Shown here piece by piece: positions 1 to 6,872 of a DNA stretch of 64,000 bases. The notes under the pieces were generated by a model that was not told where the DNA came from, ran no database searches, and worked only from the letters and a program-made list of their open reading frames with translations. Origin of the DNA: Amycolatopsis tucumanensis (GTDB lineage: Bacteria > Actinomycetota > Actinomycetes > Mycobacteriales > Pseudonocardiaceae); NCBI RefSeq assembly GCF_021654135.1, contig NZ_JAKGSD010000017.1:39706-103705 (forward strand), given 5' to 3'. The translations under genes and the position numbers were made by a program. Within the stretch, counting starts at the first letter, position 1. Each line of letters begins with the position of its first letter.

Positions 1-4
1 GATT

Positions 5-273
5 ACCTCACCGCGCAATCGGCTCCCGCGGAAACACCCTCGCCCCACCCGGAGAACCACACGCCCGGCCGATCCCCCGCGCCGCCGCCTGGACCAGTGG
101 CGCCAGGGCCTGCGCCCGAGCCATCCCAAACCGCGCAGCGATACCTCACCAGGCAGCACGCGGGCGGCGAAACCTCACCGCGCAATCGGCTCCCGCGGAA
201 ACACCCTCGCCCCACCCGGAGAACCACACGCCCGGCCAATACCCCGCGCCGCCGCCTGGACCAGTGGCGCCAG
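5..273. repeat. Tandem partial duplication of the IclR gene 3' end
   Basis: Bases 5-106 and 172-273 are direct copies, about 102 bp each, offset by 167 bp and differing at only two positions that I can see. The right copy is the 3' end of the IclR gene (stop at 175-177). The left copy carries the same tail and stop at 8-10. The intervening 65 bp are not repeated inside the window, but the array may continue to the left of base 1. Near identity suggests a recent event. Confidence 0.9.
8..124 (-). pseudogene. Orphan copy of the IclR C-terminus
   Basis: A 38-codon frame opens with ATG at 124-122 and ends with TGA at 10-8. Apart from its first six or so residues it repeats the last 32 residues of the neighbouring IclR regulator, including the end FPREPIAR. 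It lies directly downstream of the intact gene on the same strand and arises from the 102-bp tandem duplication. It has no DNA-binding domain and no ribosome binding site I can recognise, so it is read as a duplication scar rather than a gene. A fragment of a second IclR gene is the alternative, but the offset and identity favour duplication. Confidence 0.6.
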
Positions 274-960
274 CGCCGCCGGCTGGGCACCATCGGCGTG
301 CACCACCAACGACACGGCTGCGATCACCGCGCCCGAAGCGTCCCGCACGGGCGCCGCCACCGAGACCGCGTCCGTGGTCACCTGGCCGTCGCTGACGGCG
401 TAGCCGTTGCGGCGCACCGCGGCGAGCATCTCGCGCAGCCGGGCCGGGCTCGTCACCGTCTTCGGTGTGTACGCCTGCAGCGGCGCGGCCAGCACCTCCT
501 CCTGCACCTCCACCGGCGCGTGCGCGAGCAGCGCCAGCCCGACGCCCGTCGCGTGCAGGGCGAACCGGCCGCCCACCCGCGTCCACACCGGAACCGCCTT
601 GCGGCCGGAAATCCGCTCCACGAACACGAGTTCCAGGCCCTCCCGCACGGCGAGCTGCACGTTCTCGTGCGTCACCTCGTACAGGTCCTCCAGGAACGGC
701 ATCGCCGCCTCGCGCAGGGCCAGCCCGCGCGGCGCCAGCGAAGCGACCTCCCACAGCCGCAGCCCGACGCGGTACCGGCCGTCCGCGCCGCGCTCCAGCG
801 CGCCCCACGCGACCAGCTCCGCGACCCGCCGGTGCGCGGTCGCCAGCGACAGCCCAGCCCGGCGCGCCAGCTCCGACAGCGTCAGCTCGGGACATTCCGG
901 GGTGAACGCGCCGAGCAGCGCGAGCACCTTGCCGGTCACCGTCCGGACTTCGCCGTCCAT
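175..960 (-). CDS. IclR-family transcriptional regulator
   Basis: This 261-residue protein has the two-part IclR layout: an N-terminal winged helix-turn-helix (about residues 5-60, with LTLSELARRAGLSLATAHRR as the recognition region) and a C-terminal effector-binding domain (about 75-245) with the usual VERISG and LHATGVG stretches. It is the last gene of a minus-strand operon, 24 bp after the VanB-like reductase, so it probably senses an aromatic substrate or intermediate of that oxygenase and controls the operon. The C-terminal 32 codons sit in a 102-bp segment duplicated just downstream. The tail after residue 245 (rich in Gly and Arg, ending FPREPIAR) is not typical of the family and may itself be a product of that rearrangement. 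The family is certain; the ligand is unknown. Confidence 0.9.
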   Translation of the reverse strand: MDGEVRTVTGKVLALLGAFTPECPELTLSELARRAGLSLATAHRRVAELVAWGALERGADGRYRVGLRLWEVASLAPRGLALREAAMPFLEDLYEVTHENVQLAVREGLELVFVERISGRKAVPVWTRVGGRFALHATGVGLALLAHAPVEVQEEVLAAPLQAYTPKTVTSPARLREMLAAVRRNGYAVSDGQVTTDAVSVAAPVRDASGAVIAAVSLVVHADGAQPAALAPLVQAAARGIGRACGSPGGARVFPREPIAR

Positions 961-984
961 CCGATCATCCTGCCCCGCGCCGGC

Positions 985-1947
985 CTACAGATCCAGCACG
1001 AGCCGCGGACCGCACGAGCGCGACACGCAAATCATCATCGTGTCGTTCGCGGCGCGCTCGGACTCCGTGAGCAGCGAGTCCCGGTGGTCCGGCACGCCGT
1101 CGAGCACCGGCGTCTCGCACGTCCCGCAGGTGCCCTCCTGGCAAGCCGACAGCACGCTCACCCCGGCCTCCTCGACCGCCGCCAGGATCGACTTGTCCGG
1201 GGGCACGGTCACCGTCCGGCCGGACGCGGCGAGCTCCACCTCGAACGTGGTCCGCTCCCCCGCGTCCGCGCCCGCCTTCGGGGAGAACCGCTCCACGTGC
1301 AGCGACCCGGGCGGCCAAGCGGCGCAGCGCTGCTCGACCGCCGCCAGCAACGGCTCCGGCCCGCAGCAGTACACCGCCACGTCGTCGCGCGGCGAGCCCA
1401 GCAGCGCGTCCAGGTCCAGCAGCCCGGTCTCGTCCTGCGGCCGGATCTCCACCCGGTCGCCGTAGCGCGCCACCAGCTCCTCGCGGAACGCCATCGACGC
1501 CCGCGTCCGCCCGCCGTACACCAGCCGCCAGTCCGCGCCGGACGCCTCGGCCCGCGCGATCATCGGCACGATCGGCGTGATCCCGATCCCGCCCGCGACG
1601 AACAGGTACCGCGGCGAGTCCACGAGCCGGAAGTGGTTGCGCGGCCCGCGGATCCGCACGGTGTCCCCTGTGGACAGCCGGTCGTGCACCCAGGCCGATC
1701 CGCCACGCCCGTCCGGCTCGCGCAGCACCGCGACCTGCAGCACGCTCCGGTCCGCCGGATCGCCGCACAGCGAGTACTGCCGCACCAGCCCCTCGCCGAG
1801 CAGGAGGTCCAGGTGCGCCCCCGGCTCCCACTCCGGCAGGGGCTCGCCTGCGGGGTGCCGCAGGGTCAGCCGCACCACGCCCGCGGCGAGTTCTTCCTTG
1901 CGCTCCAGGAGAACGTCGAGTTCCACTTCGGTCAGCACCGCCGTCAT
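985..1947 (-). CDS. VanB-like ferredoxin/NAD(P)H oxidoreductase (reductase of a two-component Rieske oxygenase)
   Basis: The 320-residue protein should carry electrons from NAD(P)H through FMN to a 2Fe-2S centre and on to the partner oxygenase. The sequence shows the FMN motif RQYSL (residues 56-60), a nucleotide-binding GGIGITP (119-125) and a C-terminal plant-type 2Fe-2S domain with Cys269, Cys274, Cys277 and Cys307. Order and length match the phthalate dioxygenase reductase/VanB family. The ATG at 1947 is chosen because it overlaps the stop of the preceding 72-codon gene by 4 bp (ATGA); a longer frame would begin inside that gene. It is the third gene of the operon after the VanA-like oxygenase. 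The role as reductase is firm; that the substrate is vanillate is only a guess from similarity. Confidence 0.92.
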   Translation of the reverse strand: MTAVLTEVELDVLLERKEELAAGVVRLTLRHPAGEPLPEWEPGAHLDLLLGEGLVRQYSLCGDPADRSVLQVAVLREPDGRGGSAWVHDRLSTGDTVRIRGPRNHFRLVDSPRYLFVAGGIGITPIVPMIARAEASGADWRLVYGGRTRASMAFREELVARYGDRVEIRPQDETGLLDLDALLGSPRDDVAVYCCGPEPLLAAVEQRCAAWPPGSLHVERFSPKAGADAGERTTFEVELAASGRTVTVPPDKSILAAVEEAGVSVLSACQEGTCGTCETPVLDGVPDHRDSLLTESERAANDTMMICVSRSCGPRLVLDL

Positions 1948-2162
1948 CGCGCACTCCCCGCTCCGGCGAGCACCGGGTCGCCGGCGGGCGCCGGGTCGTC
2001 GTGGCCGTCGGGATGGGCCAGCAGCCACTCCCACAGCTCGACCGGGTCCTCCGACTCGTGCTCGGCGCCGCAGTGGCAGACGCCGACGAGGACGTCGGTG
2101 CCCAGTTTCCAGTGGATGCGGTACACGGTGTCGCCGTGCAGCATCGCGGTCCGCTCGGTCAT
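1944..2162 (-). CDS. 72-residue protein of unknown function in the Rieske oxygenase operon
   Basis: This small gene sits exactly between the oxygenase and reductase genes and overlaps both by 4 bp (ATGA at 2159-2162 and 1944-1947), so its translation is coupled to both. The product is acidic and has a CHCG motif (residues 29-32) followed by a Glu/Asp/Trp-rich stretch (EDPVELWEWLLAHPDGH) and a Pro/Ala-rich tail. The opening residues resemble a small beta-rich domain. The paired cysteines with adjacent histidine could bind a metal, but two cysteines and few histidines alone are weak evidence. I do not recognise a named family. Position suggests a helper for assembly, electron transfer or stability of the oxygenase. 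Confidence 0.8.
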   Translation of the reverse strand: MTERTAMLHGDTVYRIHWKLGTDVLVGVCHCGAEHESEDPVELWEWLLAHPDGHDDPAPAGDPVLAGAGSAR

Positions 2163-3205
2163 CGCGTGGCGGCCTTCTCCGGTTCGCCCGCCATCTTCTT
2201 CAGGATGCGCCGCGCGGCGAGGCCGCCGGTATCGATGTTGACCGACAGCTCCTGGTAGCCCTGCGGCTCGGCCTGGATCACCCGCTCCAGGATGTCGAGC
2301 GCCTCCACGTCCTGCAGCACCACGGTCCGGTTGCTCTGCGCGAGGAAGTCGGACACCTCCTGGTCGCCGAGCGCGAAGTCCCGTGCCACGGCCCAGAAGT
2401 CGTGGGTCGAGTGCTCGGTCTCCGGGGTGATCGCGTAGACGACCTCGACGTGGAACCCGTCCGGGTCGGTGCCGTCGGCGTTGGGCAGCACGCCGACCGG
2501 TGCGATGCGGCTGTGCAAAAGGTACAGGCACGGCGGGTGGTACTCGATGTCCTGCCAGCGCGTGATGCGGCCCTGAATGCCGGTCGACTTCGCGTAGAAC
2601 GGCGGGCAGGCCGCGTCGTCCATGTGGCGGCTGACGTAGATGATCCGCCGGTCCTCGTCGACCTCGGTGGTGATCGGGGTGTTCGCCACCTCCGGCGTGC
2701 CGATGTAGCCGCCATGCAGGTAGGTCTCGTGGGACAGGTCCATCAGGTTGTCCACGAGCAGGTCGTAGCGCGCGGCGAGCGGTTCCATGCCGCACACGGT
2801 GGTGTAGGCGGGGTCGGCGAGCCACGGCGCGCGCGGGATTTGCGTGGTGTCGGCGCGGGCGGGGTCGCCGATCCACACCCACACGAACGAATCCTGCTCG
2901 ACGACCGGGTAGGACGGCACGCGCGCGGTGCGCGGGATCCGGGACTGGCCGGGCACGAACACGCAGCTGCCGGAGGGTTCGTAGGTGAAGCCGTGGTAGC
3001 CGCAGACGATGCGGTCCCCGTCCAGGCGGCTCTCCGACAGCGGGTAGCGGCGGTGCACGCAGCGGTCGGCGAGCGCGACGACTTCCCCGGCTTCGGTGCG
3101 GTAGAAGACGATGGGCTCGCCCAGGATCGTCCTCGCCAGCAGCTCCCGCCCGACCTCGCTCCCGTAGGCGGCGACGTACCACTGGTCGCGCACGAACGCA
3201 GTCAT
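2159..3205 (-). CDS. VanA-like Rieske non-haem iron oxygenase, catalytic subunit
   Basis: This is the terminal oxygenase of a two-component system, probably acting on a methoxylated or otherwise substituted aromatic acid. The N-terminal Rieske domain has C49-x-H51 and C68-x2-H71 (CVH and CGYH). The mononuclear iron site is visible as D156, H159 and H164 in the segment NLMDLSHETYLHG. Length (348 residues) fits vanillate demethylase oxygenase. The ATG at 3205 is preferred over one 33 bp upstream because AAGGAG lies 8 bases before it. It is the first gene of the operon oxygenase - 72-residue protein - reductase - IclR. O-demethylation of vanillate is a reasonable guess; related enzymes act on other substrates. 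Confidence 0.9.
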   Translation of the reverse strand: MTAFVRDQWYVAAYGSEVGRELLARTILGEPIVFYRTEAGEVVALADRCVHRRYPLSESRLDGDRIVCGYHGFTYEPSGSCVFVPGQSRIPRTARVPSYPVVEQDSFVWVWIGDPARADTTQIPRAPWLADPAYTTVCGMEPLAARYDLLVDNLMDLSHETYLHGGYIGTPEVANTPITTEVDEDRRIIYVSRHMDDAACPPFYAKSTGIQGRITRWQDIEYHPPCLYLLHSRIAPVGVLPNADGTDPDGFHVEVVYAITPETEHSTHDFWAVARDFALGDQEVSDFLAQSNRTVVLQDVEALDILERVIQAEPQGYQELSVNIDTGGLAARRILKKMAGEPEKAATR

Positions 3206-3292
3206 CTGCAGCTCCTTCGGTGTAGATGCGACGACCACACTTTCGCTGCCGGGGCCGGGCCGGGACCAGCCGTGTTTTCAGCAGGTGAAAGC

Positions 3293-3631
3293 TCACCGGC
3301 GGAGCGATTTCTCCCACCGGCGGGCCCAGGTGTCCAGCGGCTGGAGCGATTCGACGAGTTCGCGGCCGAGCCGGGTCAGCCGGTAGCCGTCGGCGCCCTC
3401 CTCGACGAGGGCGACGTCGGTCAGCTCGGCCAGCCGGGTGGTCAGGACGCTGGAGGACATCCGGTCGCAGCGCCGCTGGAGCTCGCGGAAGCCGGCGGGC
3501 GCCCGGTGGAGCTCCCAGATCACGCGCAGCGTCCAGCGCCGTCCGAGCAGGTCGAGCGCCGCCATCACGGGACGTCCGGTGGTCGAGCCGCGGACTGGGG
3601 ATCCCGGCCGGGGAACGGACTGGTCCGCCAT
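3293..3631 (-). CDS. HxlR-family transcriptional regulator
   Basis: A 112-residue winged-helix protein of the HxlR type: after a Gly/Pro-rich N-terminus come the typical LLGRRWTLRVIWEL helix (about residues 28-41), the recognition region around FRELQRRCDRMSSSVLTTRL and the wing GYRLTRLGREL. The single-cysteine pattern of redox-sensing HxlR proteins such as YodB is not evident; one Cys lies in the recognition helix (C55). It is transcribed away from the carboxymuconolactone decarboxylase-like gene, and two identical-type palindromes lie in the 75 bp between them, so it is likely to control both itself and that gene. AAGGAG precedes the ATG. Confidence 0.88.
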   Translation of the reverse strand: MADQSVPRPGSPVRGSTTGRPVMAALDLLGRRWTLRVIWELHRAPAGFRELQRRCDRMSSSVLTTRLAELTDVALVEEGADGYRLTRLGRELVESLQPLDTWARRWEKSLRR

Positions 3632-3647
3632 GCCTCACTCCTTGCGC

Positions 3648-3685
3648 TTCGATTCTCGAAGCAGCATAGTGGTTCGAAAATCGAA
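3648..3685. promoter_or_regulatory. Twin palindromic operator between the HxlR gene and its divergent neighbour
   Basis: Two 13-bp palindromes of the form TTCGA-N3-TCGAA lie at 3648-3660 and 3673-3685, centre to centre 25 bp. Each right half is followed by GCAGC, making a repeated TCGAAGCAGC. Spacing and position between divergent genes fit two HxlR dimers. Confidence 0.6.
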
Positions 3686-3706
3686 GCAGCACTCGCAGGA
3701 GGTCCC

Positions 3707-4264
3707 GTGACCCGGATCGCGCCACTGACCCCGCCCTATCCGCCGGACATCGAGGACGCGCTGCGGCGCTGGATGGCGCCGCACGTCGCGCACGATCCGC
3801 TGGTGCTCTTCCGCGTGCTGCACCGGCACTCGGAGCTCGCGTCGCGGATGCGCGTGCTCGGCGCCGGCCTGCTCGCCCACGGGGAACTCCCCGCCGCCGA
3901 CCGGGAACTGGTCATCGCCCGGGCCTGCGCGCGCTCCGGGTGCGAGTACGAGTGGGGCGTGCACGCGGTGGTGTTCCCCGAGCTCACGGCGGACGAGCTG
4001 GCCGCGACGGTGCACGACGGCGCCGATGCCCCGGTCTGGTCACCGCGGCAGCGGGCGCTCGTGGGGGCGGTGGACGACCTGCACGACACCGCGACGGTTT
4101 CGCCGGTCAGGTGGGCCGAGCTGGCCGCGCACCTGCCCGACACCCAGCTGCTGGAGTTCCTGGTGCTGGCCGGCTGGTACCGGACGATCAGCGGGCTCGC
4201 CAACGCCCTCGCCCTGCCACCCGAACCCTGGGCGGCGCGCTTCCCGGATCAGATCAAGCCCTGA
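3707..4264 (+). CDS. Carboxymuconolactone decarboxylase family protein
   Basis: The 185-residue protein matches the CMD/AhpD-like fold, with the conserved stretch RELVIARACARSGCEYEWGVH (residues about 67-86), which provides acidic and histidine residues typical of the gamma-carboxymuconolactone decarboxylase branch. Cysteines are at 74 and 79, not the CxxC of peroxide-reducing AhpD, so an AhpD-like peroxidase role is less likely. The GTG start at 3707 has an AGGAGG five bases upstream. It is divergent from the HxlR regulator and shares its operator. In this neighbourhood of aromatic degradation genes a lyase or decarboxylase role is plausible, but members of this family are often misnamed, so the reaction is unknown. 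Confidence 0.82.
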   Translation: MTRIAPLTPPYPPDIEDALRRWMAPHVAHDPLVLFRVLHRHSELASRMRVLGAGLLAHGELPAADRELVIARACARSGCEYEWGVHAVVFPELTADELAATVHDGADAPVWSPRQRALVGAVDDLHDTATVSPVRWAELAAHLPDTQLLEFLVLAGWYRTISGLANALALPPEPWAARFPDQIKP

Positions 4265-4268
4265 GCCG

Positions 4269-5804
4269 TCAAGTCCTGAGCAGCCGCCGGAGGATCTTGC
4301 CCGTCGGGGACTTCGGGATCCGCTCCACGAACTCGACCTCGCGCACCTTCTTGTACGGCGCGACGCGCTCGGCGACGAACGCCATCAGCTCGTCCGCGCC
4401 GACGGTGTCCTCGGTGTCCCCGGTGACCACGAACGCCTTCGGCGCCTCGCCGCCCTCGATGTGCGGCACGCCGACCACCGCGGCGTCCAGCACGGCCGGG
4501 TGAGTCAGCAGCACGGCCTCCAGCTCGGCGGGCGCCACCTGGTAGCCCTTGTACTTGATCAGCTCCTTGAGCCGGTCGACGACCCAGAACACGCCGTCGT
4601 CGTCGACGCGCACCAGGTCGCCGGTGTGCAGCCAGCCGCCGGTGATGGTCGCGGCGGTGGCGGCCGGGTCGTCCAGGTAGCCGTCCATCACCTGCGGGCC
4701 GCGGATCAGCAGCTCGCCGGTCTCGCCGGGGGCGACGTCCGAGTCCGTGCCGGGCGCCACGATCCGCGCCTCGGTGTTCGGCGACAGCCGTCCCACGCTG
4801 CCCGGCGGGGTCTCCGTGAAGTCGTCGTCGAACACCTGGTGCGTGCCAGGGCCGGCCTCGGTCATGCCGTAGCCCTGCCGGATCAGGCAGCCCAGCCGCC
4901 GTTCCGCGCGCTCGGTCACCTCCACATCCAGCGGCGCGGCCCCGCACAGCGCGAACCGCAGGCTGGACAGGTCGTGGTCCTCCACGTGCGGGGCGGTGGC
5001 CAGCGCCAGCACCATCGGCGGCGCGAAGTAGGCGCGCGTCACCCGGTGCGCGGCCAGCGTCCGCAGGTACTCGTCCAGCTCGAACCGCGGCAGCGTCACC
5101 ACTTTCGCGCCGCCGAGCAGCCCGGAGTTGAGGATGATCGTGAAGCCGTAGATGTGGAAGAACGGCAGCACGGCGGCCTGCACGTCGTCCGGGCCGATCC
5201 GCCACCCGGCCCGCGTCTGCGCCAGGTTCGCCACGAGGTTGCGGTGCGTCAGCCGCACGCCCTTCGGGATCCCGGTGGTGCCGCTGGAGAACGGCAGGAC
5301 CGCGACGCTCGTGGCCGGGTCCAGGTCCAGCTCCGGCGCGGGCCCGTCCGTGAACAGCGACGTGAACGAGCGGGCACGCGGGTGCTCACCCAGCACGAAC
5401 ACCTCGCCCGCGACCTCCAGCGCCTTGTCCACCACCGGCTCCGCGGCGATCAGCAGGCGCGCGCCGGCCAGCCGCAGCTGCTTGGCGATCTCCCCCGGCG
5501 TCAGCGCCGGGTTGATCGGGGTGACCGCGGCCCCGGCCGCGATCGCCGCGTGCAGGGCGACCACGAACGACGGCTGGTTGTGGCTCATCAGCGCGATGAC
5601 GTCCCCGGGCCCGACGCCGTGCGCCGCGAGGCCCGCCGCCCCGGCCGTGACCGCCGAGCGCAGTTCGGCGTAGGTCAGGCTTTCGCCGGTGCGGCCGTCG
5701 ACGAGCGCGGTCGCGTCGCCGAACCGGGCCGCGCCGCCGATCACGAACTCGGTGAGCGTGACGTCCGGGATCTCGACGTCCGGCAGCGGGCTGCGGTGGA
5801 TCAT
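4269..5804 (-). CDS. 4-coumarate:CoA-ligase-like acyl-CoA synthetase
   Basis: A 511-residue ANL-superfamily enzyme that should adenylate a carboxylic acid and transfer it to CoA. Seen: the phosphate-binding loop SSGTTGIPKGV (173-183), the adenine-side motif YGMTEAG, the hinge region GWLHTGDLVRVDDDGVFWVV with the conserved Asp and Arg-containing loop DRLKELIKYKGYQV, and the catalytic C-terminal lysine in SPTGKILRR. Order and length match plant-type 4CL and fatty-acid ligases. Its ATG overlaps the stop of the upstream amidohydrolase gene by 4 bp, so the two are co-translated. Together with the amidohydrolase and nearby oxygenase it probably activates an aromatic or arylalkyl acid; the acid is not known. 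Confidence 0.92.
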   Translation of the reverse strand: MIHRSPLPDVEIPDVTLTEFVIGGAARFGDATALVDGRTGESLTYAELRSAVTAGAAGLAAHGVGPGDVIALMSHNQPSFVVALHAAIAAGAAVTPINPALTPGEIAKQLRLAGARLLIAAEPVVDKALEVAGEVFVLGEHPRARSFTSLFTDGPAPELDLDPATSVAVLPFSSGTTGIPKGVRLTHRNLVANLAQTRAGWRIGPDDVQAAVLPFFHIYGFTIILNSGLLGGAKVVTLPRFELDEYLRTLAAHRVTRAYFAPPMVLALATAPHVEDHDLSSLRFALCGAAPLDVEVTERAERRLGCLIRQGYGMTEAGPGTHQVFDDDFTETPPGSVGRLSPNTEARIVAPGTDSDVAPGETGELLIRGPQVMDGYLDDPAATAATITGGWLHTGDLVRVDDDGVFWVVDRLKELIKYKGYQVAPAELEAVLLTHPAVLDAAVVGVPHIEGGEAPKAFVVTGDTEDTVGADELMAFVAERVAPYKKVREVEFVERIPKSPTGKILRRLLRT

Positions 5805-6676
5805 CCCCGCTCCTGCGCCAGGCCGAGCACGCGGACGGCGTTGTCCTTGAGGATCTTCGGGCGCACGTGGTCCTTCATGTCGAGCCGCGCGAAGTCGGCC
5901 AGCCACCGGTCCGGCGTGATGAGCGGGTAGTCCGAGCCGAACAGCACCTTGTCCTGCAGCAGGGTGTTGGCGTAGCGGACCAGCTGCGGCGGGAAGTACT
6001 TGGGCGACCAGCCGGAGAGGTCGATGTACACGTTCGGCTTGTGCGTGGCCACCGCGAGCGCCTCGTCCTGCCACGGGAACGACGGGTGGGCCATGATGAT
6101 CGTCAGGTCCGGGAAGTCGATGGCCACGTCGTCGAGCAGCATCGGGTTGGACAGGCCGAGCCGCACTCCCCCGCCGCCGCGCATGTTCGCGCCGATGCCG
6201 GTCTGGCCGGTGTGGAACAGCGCGGGCAGGCCGTGCTCCTGCGCGATCTCCAGCAGCGGGTACGCGCTGCGGTCGTTGGGCGCGAAGTCCTGCAGGCTCG
6301 GGTGGAACTTCAGGCCGCGCACGCCGTGGTCGGCGATCAGCCGCTCCAGCTGCCGGGCGCCCGCTCTGCCCTTGGCAGGGTCGATGCTGGCGAACGGGAT
6401 GAGCACGTCCGGGTGCTTGGCCGCCGCCTCGGCGATCTCCTCGTTGGACAGCGCGGGGTGCCCGGTGAACGCCTCGATGTCGACGGTGAACAGCACCGCC
6501 CCGATGCGGCGCTCGCGGTAGTAGTCCGCGATCTCGTCGATGGTGGGGCGCCGGGCGTCGGCGCCGAAGTAGGCCGAGGACGCCTCGACGAAGTCGTCGG
6601 GCAGGGACAGGTGCCCGTGGTCGTCGGTCTCGACGTGGACGTGCACGTCGATCGCCTCGAGCTGGCTGGGATCCAT
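5801..6676 (-). CDS. Amidohydrolase-family (ACMSD / resorcylate decarboxylase-like) enzyme
   Basis: A 291-residue TIM-barrel protein of the amidohydrolase-2 group. The first metal motif is HVH at residues 12-14, followed by FHTGQTG (strand with a metal histidine), MAHPSFPW and FGSDYPL, which carries the catalytic Asp. Members include decarboxylases of ring-cleavage products and of hydroxybenzoates as well as hydrolases. The ATG at 6676 is preferred to an in-frame codon 123 bp further up because homology to the family begins with DVHVH a few residues later; no clear ribosome binding site is seen, so a leaderless or weakly translated message is possible. It is the first gene of a pair with the CoA ligase. 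Which reaction it performs cannot be told. Confidence 0.87.
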   Translation of the reverse strand: MDPSQLEAIDVHVHVETDDHGHLSLPDDFVEASSAYFGADARRPTIDEIADYYRERRIGAVLFTVDIEAFTGHPALSNEEIAEAAAKHPDVLIPFASIDPAKGRAGARQLERLIADHGVRGLKFHPSLQDFAPNDRSAYPLLEIAQEHGLPALFHTGQTGIGANMRGGGGVRLGLSNPMLLDDVAIDFPDLTIIMAHPSFPWQDEALAVATHKPNVYIDLSGWSPKYFPPQLVRYANTLLQDKVLFGSDYPLITPDRWLADFARLDMKDHVRPKILKDNAVRVLGLAQERG

Positions 6677-6872
6677 ACTTGTCAGGTCTACTGATATGCA
6701 TCCGGCGCTGTCAATGCCGCTTCTGCTCGCCGGAAGTGTCCGCTTCGTTGCACATCCTCCGGAATTTCGCAGCCGAATGCGATCCGGATCACCGCTCACA
6801 CCGTGAGAGCTTGGTCATCCGATCCGGCGAAATCAGTTAGCATAGGTCAACTAATTTTCGCTGGTTGGAGTG

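Noticed and set aside
97..2241. Long plus-strand frame across the IclR and VanB-like genes
   Set aside because: Arg/Pro/His-rich shadow of genes on the other strand with clear domains.
6835..6857. AGTTAG ... AACTAA inverted repeat upstream of the exporter gene
   Set aside because: Arms of only 4-5 bases with two possible axes; too weak to call an operator.
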